Part shown: positions 10,404 to 20,543 of the stretch, piece after piece
How the letters are laid out: every line of letters begins with the position of its first letter
How positions within the stretch are numbered: the stretch's first letter is position 1
Source of the DNA: Lentinus brumalis
Lineage: Eukaryota > Basidiomycota > Agaricomycetes > Polyporales > Polyporaceae
Length of the DNA stretch: 64,000 nt
Direction: 5' to 3'
NCBI GenBank assembly: GCA_001792895.1
Contig: MARA01000021.1
Coordinates: forward strand, 558,001-622,000
The notes under the pieces: model-generated
Databases searched by the model: none
What the model was told of the DNA's origin: nothing
What the model saw: only the letters and a program-made list of their open reading frames with translations
Translations under genes and position numbers: made by a program

Positions 10404-10848
10404 ATGCCTCTAGACCGGATAGCGCCTGAGAGTACGATGCGACGAAGTACTGTCAACGCCTCTCTCCCGGACTTCAGGTCTCTCGCCACCGAACCTAAAG
10501 TCATCTCACGTGGACAGAACCGCTCAGCCGATGTCATACCTCCGTCATGGACTGCTGCGAACTGGAAACACTTCGTGGACTTCACGCGTTCATCATGCGG
10601 TCAGCAGAAACATGCGTATGCGGGTATCAAACGTAAGTCGTGGTATAGTACATGATGTCTGGTATGTTCCGACTGTCCTGAGCAGCCTAGTATGTTACAA
10701 CAAGCTGCGAAAACAGTGGGCGAGAGGCGTCGAGAAGGATCCTGTCCCACCGACACTCCCTCCAAAGAACGTCGATTCCCCCGTTCTACGACCATGGCCC
10801 AGCATGGTAGAGCCCAGACGTTATACACTGGATGTCGATCAGGAATGA
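10404..10848 (+). CDS. Small two-exon protein of unknown function
   Basis: ATG at 10404. Exon 1 (10404-10632) ends at a consensus GTAAGT donor; using the TAG acceptor at 10688-10690, exon 2 (10691-10848) continues in phase to TGA, giving 128 residues. The C-terminal part has ordinary composition and internal order (LCYNKLRKQWARGVEKDPVP, then VEPRRYTLDVD). The nearer CAG acceptor at 10683-10685 would give an immediate stop, so splice choice decides the product. No family recognised; no signal peptide or membrane segment. Upstream exons cannot be excluded. Confidence 0.5.
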
Positions 10849-10878
10849 ACGGGTTGTGTGAAGCTCGGATGAACTCAC

Positions 10879-11149
10879 TGTCTATACCCTTGCTTTCCGG
10901 TGTTGTTCTTGTAGATTGTTGCTCCGCCCATGAGTTCTTGGTTGAAGGTGCTGGGCTCCCCCGTGAGTCCGGATAAGCCTGACTTCGGGACCTGCTTGAT
11001 TGAGGGCGAGTGACAAGGCGCGTAGTGGACGATGTATGTCGGACTTCGTTGAGAGACGGAGTGGATGCTGGCTGGCAAGGCTCGGGGTGGAATAGCGGAT
11101 ACGGGGTCACCACAGTGTCATCGATTTGCTTTCCGAAGCAGTTGCCCAT
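10879..11149 (-). CDS. Possible N-myristoylated protein, first exon
   Basis: ATG at 11149 starts MGNCFGKQ, which fits an N-myristoylation signal (Gly2) with an adjacent palmitoylatable Cys4. About 90 residues follow, rich in Ser, Thr, Pro and Arg, up to a good GTGAGT donor at 10878. Downstream exons are not identified; the frame simply stays open further, antisense to the 10404-10848 gene. No family recognised. The membrane-anchor prediction rests on the first eight residues. Confidence 0.38.
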
Positions 11150-11564
11150 GGCGTCCAGTGGTGAATGACTGAGGGAGCTGATGTTTGTGGTCCGAAGTGG
11201 TGGCGGTGGAGGTCTCAGGAGGGGCAGGAGGAAATTGTGAGACGTTGGCCAGCTAATATACATATGGCACCCTGATGTCATCTCAATAGGTGACAATTGT
11301 GTCAGGATACCTTGGTCACGTCGGCTGGTCGCAGTTGTTCCTGACATGGCGCGTCGTATCCCTTCACGACGAGGGCAAGGCGTTCTAGTTGCACTCCTGC
11401 TAAGTAGTTGTAACATGGCGCGCCGGCTCAAGGCGAGACTAGAGGAGGGGTCGCCAAGGGAACACCTAGTATGGACCGAAGAGTCATGTACAAAGCTCCA
11501 ATGTTTATTGTGAGCTCTTCGTAACGGAAGTGGCGGATGATGCAAGATGAGCGCTGAGCGACTC

Positions 11565-11986
11565 CTACACAATACATTCACCTTGGCGACGTAGAGTGGT
11601 GAATAGAGCCTGCACATAGCACAGGTCCGAACGATGGAGACGGTCGTGGCGACTTGTAGAGGTGCTATCGAGATCTGTGGACTTCGGCGTCTGTGTCCGC
11701 GAAGCCGGCTTGCCCTCGTCCTCCTCCTCGTTGCCGTCTCTCACCATCCTTACTCTGAAGTTTTCGTTCGACACACCACAGCCTGCATCCCATGTATGCT
11801 CAATTGACGTTGTTCTACCACCACGGACCTCTGTTCGCGCAAGTTTATCCAGACTGTCGCCGGTGATTGTGATCCAGCAACGCTCAGGCAACGCCGGGAG
11901 TTGTCGAAGCCTGAAGCTGCAGATGGCAGTGAACGATGGAAGGAAGCAGGAAACCAAAATATGAATGTACGTGCCTGTAGAGACAT
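11565..11986 (-). other. Coding-like minus-strand region
   Basis: ATG at 11986 can be spliced through a GTACAT...CTGCAG intron into a frame reading SGFDNSRRCLSVAGSQSPAT and on to a GTAAGG donor near 11752. The overlapping frame (LPALPERCWITITGDSLD to an acidic NEEEDEGK patch) is open to 11565. I cannot decide between the two. No family recognised. It may be linked with the MGNC exon downstream on the same strand. Confidence 0.25.
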
Positions 11987-12571
11987 CTACTATCCCCGGC
12001 AGACCGATGCAAAGTCACATTGACGTGCAAATGTTGACATAGCTCCTCTTCCACTCACTCGTTGTACTCCAAACTTCGCGCACTGATAGCCAGAGACTAT
12101 AACTGTATTCCTGCCAGTTTTGAAGAGGATTGGAGTGCAACAAAGGCCGATTTGCACTACATGTGGTTTTTGCATCGGTCTGCGGGGGATAGTAGCGTAT
12201 ATGCACGCTGATTGACTTCTGGATACGGCGAATTTCACCAGCCGGCTTTCGACCTATCCTCGTTCGCGATGTAGGCTTAGAGCAGATGCATTTATAAGCG
12301 TGAGATCTGGATGGCGTTGGCTAGGAGGATGATTGAGCATGGACATGCTCTAGCAAGGCTACGTCATGCAGGTGCGTGTTCGTAGATTGTTCATGTGCGC
12401 ATACACGGTGCTGATACATCTCGAAAGGCACATCTACAGAGGGTCCACAGAGGTCGAAAACCCACACGCTCTCTACATGCTGCCCGGCTAACCGACTCGA
12501 CATCCTCTCGCCCCTTTGCCTACTGCCTACAACATTCCCTCTTGTCTGCTGTCCTGCAGCCAGCCCTCGTG

Positions 12572-13206
12572 CTATATGCGCGACTCGAGTCTCACAGTAC
12601 GTAATGTTGCTCTTCTCGCTAGCATCTCTTCCACGCACCCCGCCGCTCCTCGTCCTGATACCACGCCACATAGCTCGCGATATGCCGCATCGCAAGCATG
12701 AGCTCGCGTCTCGTCCTCAACTGCTCGACCCCACACACGTTCTTCCCCTTCATCCTCCGTGCCCACACCCCGCACAGTTCCTCCAGGACACGCTGAGCGC
12801 GCACGGACCGGCACCACTCTTCGTCGTGGCACTGGACCTCCGGTGTGGCGAGTCGCCGGGTGGCGGGACAGTGGCGTCGCGAGTCGTCCGGTACGTGAGT
12901 CGCCGCCTCCTTCCGGTCCTCGGACGCGTCGGTTCGGTGTATGACCTCCGGTCGCAACTTCTCCGTGCGCGTTGGGAGGCGACTCTCGTGTGAGTTTACG
13001 TGGGATTGGTCACGGCTCTGCGCCGTCGGCTTCGGAGTCTGTGCGCTGCGGCTCGGGTGTGTATAGCTGTTCGCAGGAGCAGACGCCGCCGTACAGGAGG
13101 TTTGCGCTTCCTTGTCGCCGTAAGAGTGTCGGCCGGCGACTGGCGGTGGCGCGAATGTGGGATGTGGCGCAAGTGGGCCGACCTGTGAGGACACCGAGGT
13201 GCGCAT
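12572..13206 (-). pseudogene. Small Ser/Arg-rich protein, family member 2, with frame break
   Basis: The frame is open from 13278 (GTG), with the first ATG at 13206, to TAG at 12619. The C-terminal region has CHDEEWCRSVRAQRVLEELC and RRELMLAMRHIASYVAWYQDEE. In the next frame, starting at the point where the first is about to stop, the sequence reads GCVEEMLARRATLRTV to a stop at 12572. This continuation parallels the end of the relic at 9.1 kb, so a one-base frameshift near 12630-12650 is the simplest explanation. Function unknown; low-complexity N-terminus. Confidence 0.42.
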
Positions 13207-14244
13207 TCTCTTCGAGGCGGAGCGTAGTGGGTACGGAGGATAATTGAAGGTATGCACCTGCACTTGCGTCCTCCGCACGCAGTTGTATGGACTTGCGCCA
13301 TGGAGTGCTTATTGTCTGTCTGTGTCGCAGGCGAGCGAGTGCATAGGACGGAGCCCCATGGTAACCTGCGATATGTAGACGGTGACCGCAAAGTGAGCGA
13401 GTTCAGCTGTTCTTATGCCTGTCGTCGTGACTGACCTTAATGACGACGTCCGCGTTGGCACTTCAAGCCTCCTTTTGTGCTCTCTTTCCGACCGCTCGTG
13501 TTGCGAACAGCCGGCTTACGCGTCTCCTCGCGTTCTCCGTACCCGTGCGTTGGGCGGAAACTCCGGCGCTGAACAATAGCGAGGCAGCAGGAGGCCTGTT
13601 GACCCGCCCACCTCGTCGGATGCGGTGAGGACCCTGCACTCATCAGACGAATATACGAATCACCACGTATAAACGGCAACGGTTTCATTTCATACTTCAG
13701 CGACCCCGTGTATGTATGTATGTAGCACCAACGCTACGATAACGCACGCGCAACTCAAATTCCGCAGTCATCGGAGCGGTTTGACCGCCACCGTGAGCGG
13801 ACCCGGCCAAGGTCCGCACGTCGGTCGAGGACTGGAAGGCGTTCAGAATCATTCCCACCTCGTCGCTGTGGGCGCGCCGTCGGGCAGGGGCGCTCCGCAA
13901 CAAGCGCACCAATAATCGCTACTCAATCGCCATCAGAACCCGACTCGGGGTGCCCACCGCATATCAGTTAGGCGTAGCTTCGCTGAATCCCCGCCCCCGA
14001 TCACCTGCTGCAAAGTTCTATCAGACGCAACAAGCGACGAAACGTACGCCTTACCGGTTCTATACATACGAACCAGCCACGCCATCGCAGACGCCGCCGC
14101 ATGGTGCTGGTGACCGCTTGGGGCCGCAGCGGGGTGCTCTTTGCGTTTGCCCCGAGAACGCCACGACGGCGCAGGTTGCCAACTACCTTCTGCCACTGTC
14201 CTTCCTCCCTTCGCCCTCGAGATACGGTCCTGTAGCTCTACAGC
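13207..14244. other. No gene recognised
   Basis: Short frames only on both strands. The minus strand 13933-14100 (MAWLVRMYRTGKAYVSS) is weakly coding-like. The last part should hold the promoter of the DUF6534 gene. Confidence 0.4.
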
Positions 14245-16153
14245 ATGGAGGCACCAACTATTGATCCTGGACCGCTGTGAGTGACATCTTGTGCCTCGCC
14301 GCCTGCTGTCCACGCCGTGCTGATGTAGATGTCGTTCCGTTTCTCAGGATTGCGCCCCTGGTACGACCATGATCGGCGGTACCATGAGTTCCAGCTCACA
14401 ACTTCCTCATGCGATGTTCAGTTCCTTGCCAACTCGCTGAACTGGCTAGCACTTGGCGTGCTGCTTGTACAATGTTGTGCGTGTGGCTTCTCGTGACGTC
14501 TCGTTCTCACGAAGGCTGCTGATTCTTGATTTCGTTATAGGCTTCTACCTGCAGAACTTCCCCACTGATCAGCGTTGGATACGTGTTCTCGGTATGCGAA
14601 ACTCTTAGCATGCAGGTCGTGTCGTTCACCCTGCTGATTGTGGATCGAATGGGCAGTCGCGTCGATATTCGTGCTCGAACTTGTCCAGACGGCTACTACG
14701 ACGCACCAAGCATGGTGGTATACAGTCACGAATTGGAACAACCCCGCGGCGCTGCTGACGTTCCCATGGTCTGCGATGACGGTGCCGATCATGGCAGGAA
14801 TCAGTGCGTCTTCTCGTCTTCTCGACTGCGTATGACGTGCCACAATATGTTGATGCATGAACGACCCTTCCAGTTGCGGCCATTGTGCAAATGTTCTACG
14901 CATGGTGCGTTCCGAGGCTCGTTCGTTGAAGGCGAGAGGAACACTGATCCAGAGCACTGCGCAGGAGAGTTTTCGTTCTGTCGTCCAACTGGATATTGTG
15001 CGGAATGGCTATTCTCATCGTGGTGGTAAGTCGCATCGATTCAAACTCGTCCGCTGTTTTCCCAACTCTCGTTCCTCCATTCAAGCTATCTCTTCTCCAA
15101 TGCATCACGTCCATCGTCGTCTCAGTCTTGGTACGTCTAGTCCTTTCTCCTATGGCATACTGTCGGGAGATCCACACGACTTGCGACCCGCAGTTCCAAC
15201 TCAACGCCACGCCCGTAGAACTTGAAAGACTACGCCACGGCTTCGAGGTAGGTTCTCCGCTGTGGCCGGCGGAGAGACGGCTCTGACCCGGCGCTTGGTA
15301 ACAGCTGTGGATCACGTCCAGCTTCGTCTGTGACGTACTCATTGCCGGCAACATGCTCTACATCGTACGTATCCTGTCGTCTCATTATGACATTTACGCA
15401 TGGACTCACACGCTTCGCTCTCTATCCATAGCTATACACGGTCAGGAACCAAAGCATCTGGGAGAGAGCGAGTGGAATTGTCGGGCGACTGATCGGTATC
15501 ACCATCGGTACTGGTGCGGCCATCGCGTTATGTGGCGCGCTCACCCTCGGGCTCTTCGCGACTACCGTCGGAGCCAGCTTCCAGTACCTCCCTGCGTGAG
15601 TTCTCCCTTGGCTGTCCCATGAAGGCGGTCCGCTAACAGGCACCATCTGCGTTCGCAGAGCATACATCTGGGGCAAGCTGTACGTTACCGCTGCATAGCA
15701 TGGGATCTGTATGGCGAGCTGACATGGCCCGGGCCATAGGTACTCGAACAGCGTGATGGTCAGCCTCAACTCGCGCAAGGCCCATAACGCAGTCGGGACC
15801 GCGACCACGGACTACGAGTCCTATTCCATGCGCTTCCAGACACGCGACACATACCGCGAGAACACCTTCGGAGCCGTAAGTCGCGTCCCTCACACCCCCG
15901 TCTCGCTCCCATTCCCCCTTATCCTTATCGCTCCCTCGGCGCAGCGAACGTGAAGCTGACCGGGCCCTTGGTTGACGTCTGACAGATACCCGAGGTCGGG
16001 ACTACAAGACCGCCGCCGGGCTCTCGCGGCGGAGCGGCGGGCAACAGCGCGACTCCGTCGACGCGTTCGCGGCGCAGGCGAAGCACGGCCCGCGGAGCAT
16101 GGAGGACGGGAGCCAGATCTCGGGGCTCTCGGGGGACACCCGGGTGCCCATAA
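14245..16153 (+). CDS. DUF6534-type integral membrane protein, copy 1
   Basis: Seven-helix-like Agaricomycete membrane protein family of unknown function. Fourteen exons fit in phase: 14245-14276, 14348-14360, 14422-14476, 14541-14591, 14657-14803, 14874-14904, 14965-15025, 15086-15130, 15194-15247, 15305-15364, 15432-15595, 15659-15679, 15740-15875 and 15986-16153. They encode hydrophobic segments NSLNWLALGVLLVQ, ASIFVLELVQTATTTHQ, TFPWSAMTVPIMAGI, ILCGMAILIVVV, LLQCITSIVVSV, FVCDVLIAGNMLYI and ITIGTGAAIALCGALTLGL, with WNNP and AYIWGKLYSNS-type conserved pieces. A cytoplasmic-looking tail follows. The last exon is doubtful: the phase-consistent frame (stop 16151-16153) is Arg/Pro-rich, while the neighbouring frame (stop 16156-16158) looks more natural. 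Copies 2 and 3 confirm the exon plan. Confidence 0.85.
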
Positions 16154-17436
16154 TCTGAGTGTACGGTTCCCTCTTCCCCCTCTCGCGTATTGTGGGAGGT
16201 TGTTTATACTGTCTGCTGGATACTGTCTGCTGGATACGGTCTGCTGTGTGCTGTTGACTCTGTACTGTACTATTATGTTGCTGCGAGGGCTTGTTACGCG
16301 CTACATAGGGCCTGCGGCTAATCATCATATCCGCTCTTGAAGGGCGGACAGGATCACAGGACGCCCTGGCGTGCAGAACGGGGCCCGGGTTCTTACAGTT
16401 GAGTACTTACTTTGAGGAACTGAACTGATGAGCTGAGGAACCGAACTTGTAGCGCTGATAGCCGAACCAATGACTCTTGGTCTGAACCAACTGACTGTTG
16501 CCTCGATTGTATGTCTTATCCTCAATGAGACGTCCACCGTGACGCTGGCACCCAGGTCGACGAAGGCCTCTCTGGTGTGGCGCTAGAGTGAGTTGTGAGT
16601 CCCTGTCTGCGAACAGGAAGCGTGCACAGTTCGACCATTCGTTCAGCTCACTTCTGTGTTTTTGCCGATACTTATGATGTCCGCATGCTCGCAAGTAGAG
16701 TCGACCCCGGTCGTATGCTGCGTCGGGAGGCCTCTCAGGCTTCAGGCCCCAAGTCAGGCCCCCATCATGGGTGCAGTAGCTAGAAGCGCATGCGATTTCC
16801 AGCCGACCCGGGATGCGCTGTTCCATCGAAGGTTCATTCGTACTCCGGCCTCCGGGATCCGTTCTGATCTCGCGCCCAAATCGAAACGAGAGTCGAGCGT
16901 GACTTAGCTGGATCATCGTCTATCCTGAGGTTAGAAGCACCGAAAGCACCTCTAGGACCAGAGGAGCAGCTAAACATAGTTATCAATCGGACCGAAAGGA
17001 CCTGCGTGCGTAGCGGACGTCCGACACGGCCATCATCGCACCCGGTGCGCTCAACTACTGCTCGGCCATCCGACTGAGATCGTACCGCGCAAGGCTGAAG
17101 CTATGGCGTCTGTCTCGCAGAACTTGATGATATTCTACACGGGAATACGTACTTACATACCTGCTGCCGATCTCCTGGCTTTGTTCTACTCATCCTGACG
17201 AGCGAGAGCCAGTGCGCCAGGGACCCTTCTGGTCCTGTCGGGCGTTGATCGCACGGAACCGGAGCTTTCGAGACAGATGCCTGCAGAAGCTCGTGGTAAG
17301 AGAAGATGTCAATCGTGTCATGAGGACAGTGCATGGCACTTAGTGAGACCGAGGCCGAGTGTCGTTAACGCGGGCATACATGAAGATGCGTTTCATATGG
17401 ACGTAGAATTCGAGCCACGTTACGCGATCAGTCGTA
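16154..17436. other. Convergent intergenic region
   Basis: About 1.3 kb between the converging 3' ends of DUF6534 copies 1 and 2. Only short frames are present apart from the tandem repeat. I see no gene, and no obvious inverted repeat that would explain the tail-to-tail duplication. Confidence 0.5.
16207..16248. repeat. 14-bp tandem repeat, three units
   Basis: Two perfect 14-bp units (16207-16220, 16221-16234) and a third with three mismatches (16235-16248), just downstream of the DUF6534 copy 1 stop. Confidence 0.85.
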
Positions 17437-19143
17437 CTAGACGCGAGAGCCTGCTTCGACATCACGGGCACTGGCAGTCTGGTCGTCCGACGTGTAAGAC
17501 TCGAGGCGGACCTCGTCGGCGGCTCCTGGTAGGTGGGGGGGCTTGATGTCAATGACATCCCCAACAGATCCCTATGAAGCGGTGGTAAATAACAGCAGGA
17601 TGTCGTAGTGTACTAGGCTCCGAGTTGTACGTACCCCGACCAAGGTACCGTCGGCCGTGTGGTTGCCATCGCTGCGGAAGACATCGCGCGAGACCTGGAT
17701 GCGCATTGGGTACGACTCGGACTGAGTCGAGTTGCCCGGCGTAGGGCGGCGCGACCTGCGGGAGTTCAGGCTAACCATGACACTATTCGAGTACCTTTAC
17801 ATCCCGGTGGCAGCTCTTCGTCAGCGATACGGGAAATGCCAAGAGGTCCCGCGAGGACATACAGTTTGCCCCAGATGTAAGCCCTGGACCGAAGCACGAT
17901 GAGCATGGTGTGGACAATCTCGAAGCCGGAGGCCTTACGCAGGTAGATATTGGAAGCTCGCCCCGACTGTCGTGGCGAACAGTGCGAGTGTCAGAGCGCC
18001 GCAGAGCGCGATGGCCGTTCCCGTTCCAATGGTGATGACTATAAGTCTTCCGACGAGGTTCGTGGAGCGTTCCCACATCGTTTGATGCTTGACGGAATAG
18101 AGCTAAGTGCAGGGTCAGCGTAGAGATCGGATAAACTGAGGAATATCCGCACGATCCACAGCATCGAGCCTGCAATGAGGACGTCCGCTACGAAGCTGGC
18201 CGTGATCCATAGCTCGAATCCGGGATGCAACTTCAGCAATGTTGTCGGGCTAGCGTTCACTTGGAACTAGAGGCGGACTATCAGTTTCCGTGACGAGTAG
18301 CGTTCACTTGGTTTCTTACTGACAATGACGGAGACCACGAGCGATGTTATTGATTGTAGCAGAGCAAGCTGCGTGAAGCGGATATGTCCACCATCTAGAG
18401 AAACCTGAAGAGTGAACTTGCTCACCAGCACGATGAGCACAGACATGACACGGAAGCCGCGATGAGGAGACAGCGTCCATATGCGCCTGAGTCTCGCCAT
18501 ACAGCACGTCAGCTGAGGACTCATACATAGGACGAGCAGAGACGCACCATGCGTAGAACATCTGGGCTACCGCAGCAACTGCGGTGACATGTTCTGTTAA
18601 AATCAACGCCGCTGGCTGCAGGCGAGAAGAACATACGGATCCCAGCCATGGTCGGTACTGTCATGGCAGACCACGGGAAGGTCCCGAGCGCAAAGGGGTT
18701 GTTCCAGTTCGTGACGCCATACCAGTATGCTTGATGGGTTGTCGTCGCCGTCTGGACCAACTCCAAAATGAAGACACCCCAAACTGCGGGTCCCAAATGA
18801 GCTAGCGGTGTTACAGTCGCGCTAGTACTCACCGAGTAAGCGGATGCAAAGCCTCTCTGACGGATAATTCTGCGACCAATAGTCTGTCAAGGGGTCAGAG
18901 CGGTCTTGCCGGTGCCTTTCATAAGGCGGCAACTTAGGACCTACAGGTCTGCACGAGCAAGGCTCCGAATGCGAGCCAGTTGAGTGAGTTAGCGAAGAAC
19001 TGTTAGCAAGCCCGTCAGAATGAGCGACATGGTGCACATGCAAGATCCTACCAGGGGCGCAATCCTTCAAAGCACATCAGCTCGGCCCGGGATTGGAGGT
19101 AGAAGGAGAAGACATACATCGGCTGGGGGTCGATAGCGTCCAT
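17437..19143 (-). CDS. DUF6534-type integral membrane protein, copy 2
   Basis: Inverted paralogue of copy 1. Start ATG at 19143; exons 19143-19118, 19064-19052 and 18999-18945 correspond one-to-one with copy 1 (13- and 55-nt exons, same phases). Later exons give QNYPSERLCIRLL, GVFILELVQTATTTHQAYWY, TFPWSAMTVPTMAGI, AQMFYAW, LLQSITSLVVSVI, then an unsplit stretch HPGFELWITASFVADVLIAG where copies 1 and 3 have an intron, and ITIGTGTAIALCGALTLALF. The last exon (17571-17437) is a cytoplasmic, acidic/Ser tail ending at TAG 17437-17439. It is therefore likely functional, with one intron lost or gained relative to its paralogues. Function unknown. Confidence 0.85.
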
Positions 19144-20543
19144 ATTGCCTGACCAAGCTTGGTAGGGGGTGGGATCGACTATACTCCCTAGGTCCGCGGG
19201 ACGTGAAGACGAAGTGCGTGGAATATCGGAATCTCACTGGCGTCTCCGACAATGAGATCCCAGTCCGAGCAGACGGAGCCGCAGAATGAGTTGGTAGAGA
19301 ATCAGGAGCCTAGCCGTCGCAACCGTCGTCTAGGGAGTACGATTCCTCGTTGATCATGCAAAGTGCTAGAGACGTCCCGTCCGCCGTAGGACTGGCTGCT
19401 GCTGCCTCGCGCTCGCCTTGATAAGATCTTCCGCTCTCAGGCTGGTGTGAGGGGATAAGGAGGACATAGATCTTTCTAGACCAGAGACGAGAGCGTTCTG
19501 TCAATAACTCAGGTGCTCCACAGTCAGTTCCTGTGGCTGTTCGAGAGTTCGATAGTGTCAATAGCAGCGGCAATATAACGGAGCTTCCTTCGGACGATTC
19601 GCGATGACCGAAAGGTGAAACAAGTCGACGACACCCATGAGACAGATGTGGTGCTGAAGCTTGGCTGAAGCTTGAGCACGGAGAAGAGGGGGACAGGGGA
19701 GGAATCATAGAATTTATCGAGTGGTGGCAGAAGGCTAAATCGTAGTCGCTCGAAAGATGGCGCCGGAGTGACCGTTGACGCCACTCGGCGTCACTGAAGT
19801 ACCATACTACCAAGTCCATGCTCTCTCCGCAACCCCGCAACGGCAATGCAAAACATCGCAAGACGGCTTCATTGCTGATGATGCTTATACCCCGGACGAA
19901 AGTCGCTTCGCACTCGTTGAGCAGAACGCAAGGCGAACATCCGACTCGGAGTCGCTCAACCGCATGCGATATCGCCTTCTCATGTACGTTGTGGACAGAA
20001 CCCTATCATCCCTGCCACTACTGCGAGTCTGGACCCTGGACGCCTTCATGTATCAGGTGGCTCCGGGTCGGTCGTAGAAGCGGGCTTGAATGTGTGCCGA
20101 GTCTATCTTCACTGCGGCGGTAATCACCTTCTTCTCCCAATTACCGCACTCCTTGACCGCATGGTCTAATAGACGGGCGCAAGAAGGTGAGCTCGCGAAG
20201 TTGCTTGCAGTCCCTTGAAGGGTGCGAATACCCGACTCAGCCGGAGGCTCCTGCTAAACAAGCTCCTCGTCACCCGGGAACTCGACGGAACTTCGGGGGA
20301 TCAGCTGTCAGCACTTTTTCTCGGAGGAACACAACCAGGGCAGAGACGATCCAAGGCTACCGTCCTTGCAGTTCCGCCCGACATCGGCGCGACCGGTGGT
20401 AGCTCGCAAAGCCATGCAGCAATAACGATAAAGAGCAATGATACAGACCGACATGTACATGGAGCACCGATAGATTTACAAAGCGGAAAGCAGAATGAGC
20501 GAGGGGTGCACGAGCCAGCGGACCGTCGCCATGGATAACATGC
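19144..20543. other. No gene recognised
   Basis: Region between the 5' end of DUF6534 copy 2 and the 3' end of the P450. A minus-strand frame (19861-19310, 183 codons, Ser-rich) is open but has no recognised family and no support beyond its length. Plus-strand frames at 20187-20538 lie just 3' of the P450 stop. Confidence 0.4.

Noticed and set aside
16154..17436. Inverted-repeat transposon between the convergent DUF6534 genes
   Set aside because: No terminal inverted repeats or transposase-like frame seen; the opposing genes are themselves the inverted homologous pair.
19310..19861. 183-codon minus-strand frame
   Set aside because: No recognised family, no supporting splice sites, Ser/Leu-rich composition; not called as a gene.
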